Source of the DNA: Candidatus Parvarchaeota archaeon
Lineage (GTDB): Archaea > Nanobdellota > Nanobdellia > JAFCGN01 > DAOVEB01
Direction of reading: 5' to 3'
NCBI GenBank assembly: GCA_030669205.1
Contig: DAOVEB010000005.1
Location: 1-33,797 of the forward strand
Length of the DNA: 33,797 bases
Numbering within the stretch: the stretch's first letter is position 1; the number at the start of each line of letters is the position of its first letter. Positions 1 to 8,618 of this stretch are shown here, in pieces. The translations under genes and the position numbers were made by a program. Under the pieces are notes generated by a model. It was not told the origin of the DNA. It made no database searches and saw nothing but the letters and a program-made list of their open reading frames with translations.

Positions 1-396
1 CCATTGAGTCCAGCCACTTTATGGCCTCGATGATGCCCTGCGTTGCTTCCCTCGCCCTCTTCTTTGCATCCTTCTCCTTCAGCCCATGCTTCACAAAGTC
101 CTCGAAGTCTATCTTGGTTGCTATGCCAGGGGTGTCAAGCAAGTTTATCACGAGCTCTTTCCCAGCCTTTGACCTTATCACAATGTTCTCCTTTGCCTGG
201 ATATGGCGCGTCTCGTGCGGCACCGCAGAAACGGTTCCAACCTCCTCTCCAAGCCAGTCCATTGATATCCTGTTTGCGAGCGTTGTCTTTCCCGTATTTG
301 TTGGACCGTAAATTCCCAGCCGGAAAGACTTCCTCCTTTTGAATAGCCTGTTAAAGATGTTGCTGAACCTCTTCCGGAACCTACTGAAAACACCCC
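1..396 (-). CDS. Era-like small GTPase domain (partial, runs off window start; frame-shifted from its likely N-terminal segment)
   Basis: Minus-strand reading frame without stop gives ...RLFKRRKSFRLGIYGPTNTGKTTLANRISMDWLGEEVGTVSAVPHETRHIQ...LVINLLDTPGIATKIDFEDFVKHGLKEKDAKKRAREATQGIIEAIKWLDSM: Walker A GPTNTGKT and G3 DTPG. Not in the ORF track because it lacks an in-frame start and reaches the edge. Confidence 0.8.
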
Positions 397-677
397 TTTT
401 TTTTTTCAGGCTCCTTCAACTCGGGTTCTATTTTGAGCCCTGGCTCAGGCTCTTTTTTCCTTGGTCTTTTCGGCTCTTTAATTTTCAACTTCTTCCTGAG
501 CTTTTTCTTTTCCCTTCTAGGCTTCGCTTTTTTCACTTTCTTCCTTTTTACGGTCTTCTTGGGCTTCTTCTCGCGTTTGCTCTCCTTCTCGATTATATTT
601 TCAATCTCCTTCAGCGCCTCTTCAGCTTTACTCACGCGCATGATCTTTCTCTTCGCTTCTTCCACTCTTTCAGCCAT
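381..677 (-). CDS. Lys-rich N-terminal segment, probably of the downstream GTPase, ending at a stop just after an A10 tract
   Basis: ORF 381..728; MAERVEEAKRKIMRVSKAEEALKEIENIIEK start at 677 is preceded by a TATA-like TTTATTA. Removing one A from the A10 tract (397-406) fuses it in frame to the GTPase. Confidence 0.6.
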   Translation of the reverse strand: MAERVEEAKRKIMRVSKAEEALKEIENIIEKESKREKKPKKTVKRKKVKKAKPRREKKKLRKKLKIKEPKRPRKKEPEPGLKIEPELKEPEKKKGCFQ

Positions 678-763
678 TGTTGTAATTATATTCTTCTTGG
701 TTGTAATAAATCTTTTTGTTGCTCCCATAAATTATAAAAGCCTGTCAGCCCATCTGTATATTA

Positions 764-1342
764 ATGGTCAGTTTGAAGCGATTTAGAATGTTCTGGAATA
801 GGACAGTAGTTGCACTACTGCTCTTCTCTTTCATCCTGTTCATTACAGCACTGTTTTCCGGGCTTCTGCAGACTGTTGACATAAACTTTGGCTCAGTACC
901 AATCAACATACCCTTTGTCGTCGTTTCGTGGCAGGTTTCACCAAACATGGCGCTCTGGATAGCCATAGCAGCGACCTCTGCCACCCTTGCAGGATTTTTT
1001 GAGTCATTCCTCCGTAAAAAGGTCTTTGTCTATTACAAGGTTGTGAACTACCCTGCGGACCATCTGAAGATACTCCACTCAATCAAGGGCCACCCGAAAA
1101 CCATGGAGGACATAGCAAGCGATTTTGACGTGCCTCCATCTGTTGCAGAGCACGTCCTTGAGGATCTCTGGGTTGATGGTCTGCTGCAGAAACTGGGAGA
1201 CGGCGGAAGGTCCATATACTATTTCCCGTTCGAGAAGAAGCTCGCCCAGATGGCTGAGGAGAAGAAGGAGCCGGAAGAGCCGGAAAAGAAGGGGGACAGA
1301 ATCTCGGAGCGCATCAAGAAGTTCGCGAAGAAAGGGGATTAA
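764..1342 (+). CDS. Membrane protein with two N-terminal TM helices and a cytosolic winged-helix-like domain
   Basis: 192 aa; two hydrophobic segments, then HLKILHSIKGHPKTMEDIASDFDVPPSVAEHVLEDLWVDGLLQKLGDGGRSIYYF (wHTH pattern); Lys/Glu-rich tail. TATA box TTATAAA at 733-739. Confidence 0.75.
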   Translation: MVSLKRFRMFWNRTVVALLLFSFILFITALFSGLLQTVDINFGSVPINIPFVVVSWQVSPNMALWIAIAATSATLAGFFESFLRKKVFVYYKVVNYPADHLKILHSIKGHPKTMEDIASDFDVPPSVAEHVLEDLWVDGLLQKLGDGGRSIYYFPFEKKLAQMAEEKKEPEEPEKKGDRISERIKKFAKKGD

Positions 1343-1590
1343 TAGTACTTTCTCTCCCTGTACAGGAACAGGAACACTATATATATCACCAGGAACATCA
1401 TCGACGTTATCCCTATGTTCAGGTACATGGTACCAACGTTTATGTAAAACTGGACGTTCACGTCTGTTACTGCCTGCTGCGCCTGTCTGAGATGGTCAAC
1501 ACCGTAAAGTACTGTCATGGTGCCAAAGAACAGGACCGCGATTGTGAAAACTGCCCAGAGCTGGAAGGTCATGCGCTTTCGTGGAAGCAT
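1339..1590 (-). CDS. Small two-TM membrane protein
   Basis: 83 aa with two hydrophobic helices; TATA-like TTTTTATTG about 25 nt upstream. Confidence 0.6.
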   Translation of the reverse strand: MLPRKRMTFQLWAVFTIAVLFFGTMTVLYGVDHLRQAQQAVTDVNVQFYINVGTMYLNIGITSMMFLVIYIVFLFLYRERKYY

Positions 1591-1684
1591 GGTAATATCT
1601 AGTTCTGCATCAATAAAAATGTTGGCGAACTATCAATGTAATGTTCAGAAAGTTATTTATTTTCACCACGCTCACGCAACCCTT

Positions 1685-2080
1685 GTGGAGCGGATACAAA
1701 TTGCTGGCGTGATAATCGAGAAGGATGGCAAGATTCTGATGCACAGACGATCTTATGAGCCCGGAAAAGGCAAGCTCAATTTTATAGGTGGTTACATTGA
1801 TGAGGGCGAGACCGCAGAGCAGACCGCGGTGCGCGAGGCGAAGGAGGAGACAGGGTTTGACGTGGAGATAGTTGCTAAGCTCGGCGAATTCGGCTACTTT
1901 GAGAGGGAGGAGAAAACTATCCACATCTTCATAGCCAAAATCATCGGCGGCAGGATGACGCATCCCATAGAGGGTAAACCTATGTGGGTGGACCTGGATG
2001 AGTTGAATCCCGAGAGGGACATGTCATTCCCCCAGATGTTCCAAATATTTGAAGCCTATGGTAAATGTGAGGTGGGCTGA
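1685..2080 (+). CDS. NUDIX hydrolase
   Basis: Nudix box GYIDEGETAEQTAVREAKEETGFDVEI. The ORF track starts at 1517, but GTG at 1685 with TATA (1653-1660) about 28 nt upstream is a better start. Confidence 0.85.
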   Translation: MERIQIAGVIIEKDGKILMHRRSYEPGKGKLNFIGGYIDEGETAEQTAVREAKEETGFDVEIVAKLGEFGYFEREEKTIHIFIAKIIGGRMTHPIEGKPMWVDLDELNPERDMSFPQMFQIFEAYGKCEVG

Positions 2081-3271
2081 TCATCTGCGCCTTCTTCCTC
2101 TAAATCCTCTCCTGTTGCTGTTGAACCTTCTGTTGCCAGTGTATCTTCTTGGAGGCAACTTCACCATTTCAAACTCGCCGGGCTCCCTCTTGTCGATCAG
2201 GTCCCTGTGACCATCCATAACCTTGTCCATCTTCCAGTAGTCTTTCTCTGAGAGAAGTATTATCGCGGTCCCTTTCTTCCCCTGCCGCGCGGTTCTCCCA
2301 ATGCGATGCGTGTAGGTATCTGCATCATCATGCAAATCATAGTTGATGACGTGGGTGATGTCCTCAACGTGTATACCTCGAGCTGCGACGTCTGTTGCGA
2401 CCAGCACGTCTATTTTTCCAGTTGAGAACTGCCCCATCACCTTTTCCCTCATGTGCTGGGTCATATCACCGTTCAGACACTCCGCCGTTATTCCGTTCCT
2501 CTTGAGGACACTTGCAACCAGCCTTGTCTTGCTCTTCGTGTTGCAGAAGACAAGTGTTAACCCGCACTTCTCAGTTTTCAGAAGGTGCACTAGGAAAGAT
2601 ATTTTTTCACGCTCCTTTATGTTATAGTAGTACTGCTCCAGAATCCCCCGTTCCAGTACATTCTCAAGCAGTATCTTTACGGCATCTTTCTGGTATCTGT
2701 GCATCATGCCCAGAACCCTGCTGTTTATGGTAGCGCTGAACATTAGACACTGCTTCTGATTTGGCATGAATCTGATTATGGCGTTGATGTCGTCGATGAA
2801 GCCCATGTCCAGAAGTCTATCGGCCTCGTCGATGATGAGATAGTTTGAACCCCCTAGATCTAACACATTCCTTCGCAGCAGGTCCAAAAGCCTTCCTGGT
2901 GTCCCGACAACAACGTCTGCTTCCCTCACCTTCTCAATCTGCGGATTTATCGAAACCCCGCCGTATACGATGGCAACTCCAAGACCTTTCCCCTTTGAGA
3001 ACTTGACGTACTCCTCGCCGACCTGCCTGGCCAGCTCCCTCGTCGGGGTTATGACGAGCGCCTGCACCCTTCCAATTGGTTTGATTTTCTCTATTGTGGG
3101 AATCGCGAAGCCTATGGTTTTCCCGCTTCCTGTTTCGGACTGGACCAGCACGTCCCTACCTTTCATGATATGTGGTATGGTCTCCTCCTGCACCTTTGTT
3201 GGTTTTACAATCCCATGTTCATGTAAATCAGTAATCAACTCATTACTTATCCCAAAATCCTCAAATTCCAC
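2081..3271 (-). CDS. DEAD-box RNA helicase
   Basis: Motifs QSETGSGKT, PTRELA, TPGR, DEAD, SAT, HRIGRTAR; Arg-rich C-terminus RRFNSNRRGFRGRRRR. GTG start. Confidence 0.95.
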   Translation of the reverse strand: MEFEDFGISNELITDLHEHGIVKPTKVQEETIPHIMKGRDVLVQSETGSGKTIGFAIPTIEKIKPIGRVQALVITPTRELARQVGEEYVKFSKGKGLGVAIVYGGVSINPQIEKVREADVVVGTPGRLLDLLRRNVLDLGGSNYLIIDEADRLLDMGFIDDINAIIRFMPNQKQCLMFSATINSRVLGMMHRYQKDAVKILLENVLERGILEQYYYNIKEREKISFLVHLLKTEKCGLTLVFCNTKSKTRLVASVLKRNGITAECLNGDMTQHMREKVMGQFSTGKIDVLVATDVAARGIHVEDITHVINYDLHDDADTYTHRIGRTARQGKKGTAIILLSEKDYWKMDKVMDGHRDLIDKREPGEFEMVKLPPRRYTGNRRFNSNRRGFRGRRRR

Positions 3272-3510
3272 TATTTTTCACAGTAATGCCTTCCGAGCGC
3301 TGTTTAAAAAGGTTGGTATATGATTTTATTGTTCAAGAACCGACAAATTTCACGACCGGACACCAAGGTTGAACTTCGTCAGCATGTTCAACGAGGCCGC
3401 GGAGATGTTGTGTGGGAGCAAGGGGACTGGGGATTAAAACCATATTGTTCGAGAACAACGAACAGCTTAGGAGAGAGTTGGCAAATCCCAATATAATCAA
3501 AAAATAAACG

Positions 3511-3634
3511 TGTCGGGGGCGGGAATTGAACCCGCGACCTCTGCGTTTCCCCGCGCTTTTTCCCGAGGGTTTTTGCGCGAAGCGGAAAAAGGCTCGCTCA
3601 TGAGCACAGCGTTCTACCACTGAACTACCCCGAC
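3511..3634 (-). tRNA. tRNA with CAU anticodon (elongator Met most likely; Ile2-CAU not excluded), containing an intron
   Basis: Acceptor GTCGGGG/CCCCGAC, D arm GTTC-GAAC, anticodon stem CTGTG/CGCAG, loop C-T-CAT-G, T arm GCGGG-TTCAATT-CCCGC. About 52-nt intron (3547-3598) between positions 37 and 38; mature length 72 nt. Confidence 0.9.
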
Positions 3635-3655
3635 GCAGGTTGAAATCTCACACCG

Positions 3656-4060
3656 TCACTTTTTAATGTTTTGGCTTATCAGGGTTGCAAACTCCTTCAT
3701 CTCGCCGTCGGTAAAGGACTTGATTAAATTGAACTTTATTGCGCCGCCGTGCCCATCCTTCGGGAACCTCGGTATCAGGTGTATGTGCGCGTGCGGAACG
3801 TCTTCACCCAGTACCGCACATGCTATGTATTCGGTGTCAAACGCCTTTTTCATAGCCATTGCTATCTTTCTGCAGACTTCCATGTAGCCGCCGATGTCCT
3901 CAACGTCCCAGACCCAGCGTATATGTTCTTTTGGCACGACGAGCGTGTGTCCCCTATTTCTTGGATTGACGTCCAGAAAGGCAAAAAAGCCGTCGTTTTC
4001 ATAGACTTTGTACGAGGTGATTTCCTCACTCGCTATCTTGCAGAATATGCAGTCTTCCAT
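3656..4060 (-). CDS. HIT family hydrolase
   Basis: MEDCIFCKIASEEITSYKVYENDGFFAFLDVNPRNRGHTLVVPKEH...HAHIHLIPR: HIT motif HxHxH. The ORF track start at 4186 overlaps the tRNA, so 4060 is preferred. Confidence 0.93.
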   Translation of the reverse strand: MEDCIFCKIASEEITSYKVYENDGFFAFLDVNPRNRGHTLVVPKEHIRWVWDVEDIGGYMEVCRKIAMAMKKAFDTEYIACAVLGEDVPHAHIHLIPRFPKDGHGGAIKFNLIKSFTDGEMKEFATLISQNIKK

Positions 4061-4144
4061 GAAGTAATTTACCACCAATCCCTTAAAAAATCCTTCGGAG
4101 AACATGCACAAAATTTTGGTCAAGCTTTTTCTAAAAGCTTGTTT

Positions 4145-4216
4145 TGGACCGACGGGGAATCGAACCCCGAGTCTCTTCCACGCCAAGGAAGCGCGTTACC
4201 GTTACGCCACCGGCCC
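4145..4216 (-). tRNA. tRNA-Ala (GGC)
   Basis: GGGCCGG TG GCG-TAACGGTAA-CGC G CTTCC TTGGCGT GGAAG AGACT CGGGG TTCGATT CCCCG TCGGTCC A; anticodon GGC; G3-U70 pair typical of tRNA-Ala. Confidence 0.93.
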
Positions 4217-4255
4217 GTCGATAACTATTAATTAATTCCTCTTTTTAATCTTTGC

Positions 4256-4753
4256 ATGGGATTCGTGGAATTCTTTGTCGGCTTTGTTGACTGGTTGGCT
4301 TCGCTTGGATACTTCGGAATATTCCTTGGCTCATTCCTCACAAACGCGACTATAATACTCCCAACCCCGTTCCACATAGCTGTTTTCCTGGTTGCTCCGC
4401 AGATGAATCCGATAGTGCTTGGAATAGTTGCAGGCCTCGGCGCAGCCTTGGGCGAGCTTGTTGGTTATGTTATAGGCTACCACGGGAAGCGGATCCTTCC
4501 TGAGAAACAGGAAAAACAACTCAATGACATAGGGGAGAAATTCCATAAGTATGGAGGTGTTCTGGTATTGACGGTCTTTGCAGCGACCCCGCTACCTGAT
4601 GATGTTGTCGGAATCTTCTGCGGAATGGTACACTACCCTCGCAAGAAGTTCTTCTTGGCAATGCTACTTGGCAAAACAATCATGTTCACAGCAATCGCTC
4701 TTGCAGGCTACTACTCCTTTGACTGGCTTTTAGGTTGGTTTGGGTCGCTCTAG
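4256..4753 (+). CDS. DedA/VTT-domain (SNARE-associated-like) membrane protein
   Basis: 165 aa, multiple TM segments, pattern LGxxLGexVGYxIGyxGkr...KYGG..[16 protein letters not shown].CGmxxyprkkFf. Confidence 0.8.
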   Translation: MGFVEFFVGFVDWLASLGYFGIFLGSFLTNATIILPTPFHIAVFLVAPQMNPIVLGIVAGLGAALGELVGYVIGYHGKRILPEKQEKQLNDIGEKFHKYGGVLVLTVFAATPLPDDVVGIFCGMVHYPRKKFFLAMLLGKTIMFTAIALAGYYSFDWLLGWFGSL

Positions 4754-4938
4754 CGGACTCGGACCCTGTTCGGCTTCTTTGCAGACCAAGCATAAGACTT
4801 CATCTTAGCGCTCTTGCCAAAACCACACGCAGAACACACCTTTTTCTTCACATGGTATGAGAACCTACCACAGCGCCTGCAGCGCATGTGACTCTTACCT
4901 TTACTGTGTTTTCCTTTAGAGGGTGTTCCTTTAACCAA
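4750..4938 (-). CDS. rpl37e: 50S ribosomal protein L37e
   Basis: [40 protein letters not shown]: conserved N-terminus and CxxC...CxxC. TTG start at 4938 preferred over GTG at 4947. Confidence 0.93.
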   Translation of the reverse strand: MVKGTPSKGKHSKGKSHMRCRRCGRFSYHVKKKVCSACGFGKSAKMKSYAWSAKKPNRVRVR

Positions 4939-4948
4939 CAGAACCACC

Positions 4949-5194
4949 CTATTGAGAAGGTGATATCAGGATTATGGTGTCTCCCCTGATGAAAATCGTT
5001 CCCAGATTCCTCTTGGTCTTACCGTCCTTCATCTCCTTAGTGTCTTCCAGCACTGTATTGATGTGGATGTCAAATGCAATGAGCTTGCCCATAAACTGAC
5101 TTCCGGTTTTCAACTCCACCAGCACCGTTTTACCCTTCGCGTCGTTGAGGGTGTCCAATGGTCGTGTAGCGGGTCTTATAGGTTTTTCTGTCAT
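4949..5194 (-). CDS. LSm (Sm-like archaeal) RNA-binding protein
   Basis: [44 protein letters not shown]...[16 protein letters not shown]: Sm1/Sm2 motifs; adjacent to L37e as in many archaea. Confidence 0.94.
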   Translation of the reverse strand: MTEKPIRPATRPLDTLNDAKGKTVLVELKTGSQFMGKLIAFDIHINTVLEDTKEMKDGKTKRNLGTIFIRGDTIILISPSQ

Positions 5195-5281
5195 GTCCAT
5201 CCACTCTTTCACCCTTCCTTTTAAACTTTGTTGTTTCACTTACCAAAATCTTTTTAATAGGTCTCAGGTGGTTATGCTCCT

Positions 5282-5944
5282 ATGGCTGTCTGGCAGGAGC
5301 GCTCAAAACGCAAACCATCAGGAGGCAAGTACCACCCATATAGGGACAAGCGGAAGGCAGCACTTGCTCGGCAGAACGTCCTTACAAAGATAGCAAGCGT
5401 TGAGAAACGAAGGCTCATCCGCGCTGCAGGAAACGTGAGGAAGCTGCGCAGCATGACAGCCACTCATGGAAATCTCTACGATCCGAAGACCAAGAAACAC
5501 AAAAGGGTCGAGCTGATCGATGTTGTTGAAAACCCGGCCTCGCGCCACTACGCACGTATGGACGTGCTCACTAAGGGCGCGATAGTCGAGACAGACATCG
5601 GCAAGGCCCGCGTTACCAACCGGCCTGGCCAGGAGGGATATATCAACCTTGTACTCATCGAGCGCAGGGCTCCTGAGGTCAAAAAGAAGAAAAAAAGGAA
5701 GCCGGTCGAGAAGGAGCCTGAGAAGAGGTCGATTATCAGCAGGCTCGTTGGGAAGAGCCCGGCGAAGAAGGTGACTCCGGTGAAGAAGAAAGTTGCTTCT
5801 GAGAAACCTGCTGCGAAGAAGGCACCGGTGAAGAAGCCTTCAAAGACCGCTCCTAAGAAAACCGCTCCAAAGAAAAAGCCGGTACAAAAGAAGACAACTT
5901 CAAAGAAGACCCCTGCAAAGAAGCCGAAGAAGAAGTCGAAGTGA
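5282..5944 (+). CDS. rps8e: 30S ribosomal protein S8e with a long Lys/Ala/Pro-rich C-terminal tail
   Basis: RSKRKPSGGKYHPYRDKRK...NPASRHYARMDVLTKGAIVETDIGKARVTNRPGQEGYINLVLIE followed by about 90 aa of KKPxKKxAPKK-type repeats. Confidence 0.93.
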   Translation: MAVWQERSKRKPSGGKYHPYRDKRKAALARQNVLTKIASVEKRRLIRAAGNVRKLRSMTATHGNLYDPKTKKHKRVELIDVVENPASRHYARMDVLTKGAIVETDIGKARVTNRPGQEGYINLVLIERRAPEVKKKKKRKPVEKEPEKRSIISRLVGKSPAKKVTPVKKKVASEKPAAKKAPVKKPSKTAPKKTAPKKKPVQKKTTSKKTPAKKPKKKSK

Positions 5945-6081
5945 CATTCTGTTGCCAATCCGCAAGTTTGATCTGAGAACCTTTTTGCAACCCTTTGGTA
6001 GAAACGCTTATAAAGGTTGCCAATAATGTATATTTAAACTTTGCTGAATGACAAAATGTTATATGTTCAAGGTGTTTTCTG

Positions 6082-7005
6082 ATGGATGATAAAAAAACTT
6101 TCACACAGAAGTGTCCCGAGTGCGGTTCCGCAAACCTCCACTGGGACAGAAAGCGCGGGGAGATGCACTGCAACTCCTGCGGCTATGTTATTGAGGAATC
6201 GATGATAGACTTCTCTCAGGAGTGGCGCGAGTTCGACCACGACCAGATTAATGCTAGGAGGCGTGTTGGTTCCCCTTCCACGTTTAAAAAGCATGACAAG
6301 GGCCTATCAACCAAGATTGGAAAGAGCGGTGACCTGTACAAACTTAGTTCGTCAGACAGGCGCAAATTCTACCGCCTGAAAAAGTGGCAGACCCGCATCT
6401 CCACAGCAATTGAGAGGAACCTCAAGTTTGCGTTGGCTGAGCTCAGGCGGGCAAGTTCATTTCTCAACATACCAGACATAGCAGAGGAGGAGTCGGCTCG
6501 GATTTATCGCATGGCTGCCGAGAAGGGCCTTGTCAGGGGCAGAAGTATGGAGTCTGTGGTTGCCGGAGCATTGTACGCAGCGTGTCGCAGGCACGGTGTT
6601 CCGCGGACATTGGAGGAAATATCATCAGCTTTTGGTCTTGACAAGAAGGAGATAGGTAAGACGTATAGGTTCATCTGCAGGCAGCTGGGTATAAGGATTC
6701 TGCCAACCAGCCCGCTTGACTATGTTTTCCGATTTTCGTCAGAGCTAGACCTCAATCCAGAGACAACAAGCAAAGCTGTCGAAATCCTGAAGAAGGCGAT
6801 AAAAAAGGAGATAACTTCTGGCAAAGGTCCCATGGGAATCGCGGCAGCAGGACTTTACGTTGCCGCGCTGTTGTGTGGAGAGAAAAAGACCCAGCGCGAA
6901 GTCGCGGATGTTGCAGGTGTCACCGAGGTCACAATCCGTAACAGGTACAAGGAGCTACTTGAAGAACTGGACCTTGAGAACAAGATAAAGGATATCAAGG
7001 AATAA
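6082..7005 (+). CDS. tfb: Transcription initiation factor B (TFB/TFIIB)
   Basis: Zinc ribbon CPECGS..HCNSCGYV, B-reader-like segment, two cyclin-like repeats (GLYVAALLCGEKKTQREVADVAGVTEVTIRNRYKEL). Confidence 0.96.
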   Translation: MDDKKTFTQKCPECGSANLHWDRKRGEMHCNSCGYVIEESMIDFSQEWREFDHDQINARRRVGSPSTFKKHDKGLSTKIGKSGDLYKLSSSDRRKFYRLKKWQTRISTAIERNLKFALAELRRASSFLNIPDIAEEESARIYRMAAEKGLVRGRSMESVVAGALYAACRRHGVPRTLEEISSAFGLDKKEIGKTYRFICRQLGIRILPTSPLDYVFRFSSELDLNPETTSKAVEILKKAIKKEITSGKGPMGIAAAGLYVAALLCGEKKTQREVADVAGVTEVTIRNRYKELLEELDLENKIKDIKE

Positions 7006-7006
7006 G

Positions 7007-7297
7007 ATGAACGAATCAGATGGGGAAGGTTGCTTACGGTATGTAGTAGGCTCCTTGAGCCATTTTGGCCTTGCAGTTGGCTGTCTTAAAACAGATTTGA
7101 AGCAGGCGTATGACTCTTACTGCATACGCCACAAAAATAGAAGAGATAAGGTGGACTCCGTTGCTCCGAAATACAAAAGATTCCAGTCAAAGGCAAATAA
7201 AGTCCTTCGCAAGATACACAATTACTGCGGTGGTTCTCCAGGACTCGATTCGCTCTTGGAAGAAGGTTATGATTTACTTCTTCTGTTTTGTGAGTGA
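7007..7297 (+). CDS. Hypothetical small protein immediately downstream of TFB
   Basis: 96 aa ORF starting 1 nt after the TFB stop; overlaps the convergent Trm1 3' end by 24 nt. Confidence 0.5.
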   Translation: MNESDGEGCLRYVVGSLSHFGLAVGCLKTDLKQAYDSYCIRHKNRRDKVDSVAPKYKRFQSKANKVLRKIHNYCGGSPGLDSLLEEGYDLLLLFCE

Positions 7298-8326
7298 GTT
7301 CAACACCTTCTTCAAAGTCCCTATATCTGCTTCAACTTTCAAACCCTGTGGGTGGAAGTGGCAACGTGAGACAGGAACATCTTTCTGTCTCAATGCCTCA
7401 AAAATCCTTTCCATTCTCGGCACAGGCTTTCCAAGCTTTGCGCTGACTTTGGGTACGAGGTAGTAGCCCACAGTTTCAATCTCATCCTTCAGATGTTCCG
7501 GAACCCTCACCATCTTCTCGACCAGCGCTTTGTCATGGAGCGGACCGCACCACAGAGGTCCGATATTCCCAGAGTCCGCCACCTCGCGCTCCAGCGTCTT
7601 CACGTCATACATGAGATATCTATTGTTGTCCAGCAGCTTGTCGATTTTGCCCGCACCACTTCCAACCTTGAAGTATGCCCTGAAGTAGTGGCGGGTCGAA
7701 TGCGCGAACACGGGTTGCAGCGCCAGGTCCAGAGCCGCACCATATCCAACTACATGCCTGATTAAGATTCTCAGACCAACCTCGTTGTGGAAGTTTGTCA
7801 TAACAACCTTTGACCCGTACTTCCTCCCCGTCACCCGTGGATACGTCCCTGACAGGGCAGCTGTGTCAGTGGCGCAGACAGCCAGAACCCCACCAACTCT
7901 CACTTTTGCTGCAGCCACAAGGAAATGATTAGGTGATCCGAACGGATCCACATCGATATAGTCGAAACTCCCGTGGGTGCCCAAGAACTCGAGCGCGTTC
8001 ATCTCTGACACTTCAACCTCACAGCGCAGCCTGCCTGCGTTGAGTTTGAGGTTCCTCTTCATTACCCTGTACGCATTCGGATTCGCGTCGTTGAGATACA
8101 CCTTCAATGGCTCGCATTCCGTTGCAATCCTCAGACCCCTGACCCCAGTCCCGGCGAGCAAATCACACACAACCAGCTTCTGCCTCCACCCATAAGCGTT
8201 TACAAATGATACTGAGATATCCCTACACGCCCGCTTCTCCGGATTGTAGAAGACCTCCATATCTTTGGTTGGTATCTTCGCGTCAGGCGCGTATAATTCC
8301 AGCTCACCCTCGCGGAACTTCTTCAT
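7274..8326 (-). CDS. trm1: tRNA (guanine26-N2)-dimethyltransferase
   Basis: MKKFREGELELYAPDAKIPTKDMEVFYNPEKRACRD...LLAGTGVRGLRIATE...FDYIDVDPFGSP...: Trm1 signature. Confidence 0.95.
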   Translation of the reverse strand: MKKFREGELELYAPDAKIPTKDMEVFYNPEKRACRDISVSFVNAYGWRQKLVVCDLLAGTGVRGLRIATECEPLKVYLNDANPNAYRVMKRNLKLNAGRLRCEVEVSEMNALEFLGTHGSFDYIDVDPFGSPNHFLVAAAKVRVGGVLAVCATDTAALSGTYPRVTGRKYGSKVVMTNFHNEVGLRILIRHVVGYGAALDLALQPVFAHSTRHYFRAYFKVGSGAGKIDKLLDNNRYLMYDVKTLEREVADSGNIGPLWCGPLHDKALVEKMVRVPEHLKDEIETVGYYLVPKVSAKLGKPVPRMERIFEALRQKDVPVSRCHFHPQGLKVEADIGTLKKVLNSLTKQKK

Positions 8327-8363
8327 AACAATCAAGATAAAAGAACTCTTTTTATAGTTGAGT

Positions 8364-8618
8364 TTACAGTAACTCAACCCCGGTTGCCATCGCCTGGCCA
8401 GGCAGACCGCGCTCGAATATTGCGCGAACCACGCCGTTCACACCGTGTGGCGCACTGATTTCACCTTTTATCACAGCCTTCTTCGACTTCCACTGGACCT
8501 TTTTCCCGACCAGCTTCTGCGCCTTTTCTTTGGTGTCGACTCCTTCGATTCGTATGAGCGCCTGGCGCGGGTTCTGTGTGTTCCTTCCCCTGCGATACGA
8601 TATCAAAACAGCTTTCAT
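8364..8618 (-). CDS. rpl35ae: 50S ribosomal protein L35Ae
   Basis: 84 aa: YRRGRNTQNPRQALIRIEGVDTKEKAQKLVGKKVQWKSK...GEISAPHGVNGVVRAIFERGLPGQAMATGVELL. Confidence 0.92.
   Translation of the reverse strand: MKAVLISYRRGRNTQNPRQALIRIEGVDTKEKAQKLVGKKVQWKSKKAVIKGEISAPHGVNGVVRAIFERGLPGQAMATGVELL

Noticed and set aside
178-393. 71-aa minus-strand ORF
   Set aside because: Out of frame with the GTPase domain read in the same region, which has Walker A and DTPG motifs.
339-786. Plus-strand Phe/Leu-rich ORFs at 339..737 and 433..786
   Set aside because: Antisense to the Lys-rich N-terminal segment of the GTPase gene; low-complexity artefact.
3333-3620. 95-aa minus-strand ORF
   Set aside because: Covers the tRNA-CAU gene and its intron; not credible as coding.
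3749-4231. 160-aa plus-strand ORF
   Set aside because: Antisense to HIT gene and tRNA-Ala.
5548-5958. Minus-strand 136-aa Phe-rich ORF antisense to S8e
   Set aside because: Antisense translation of the Lys-rich S8e tail (AAG read as CTT/TTC); composition artefact.
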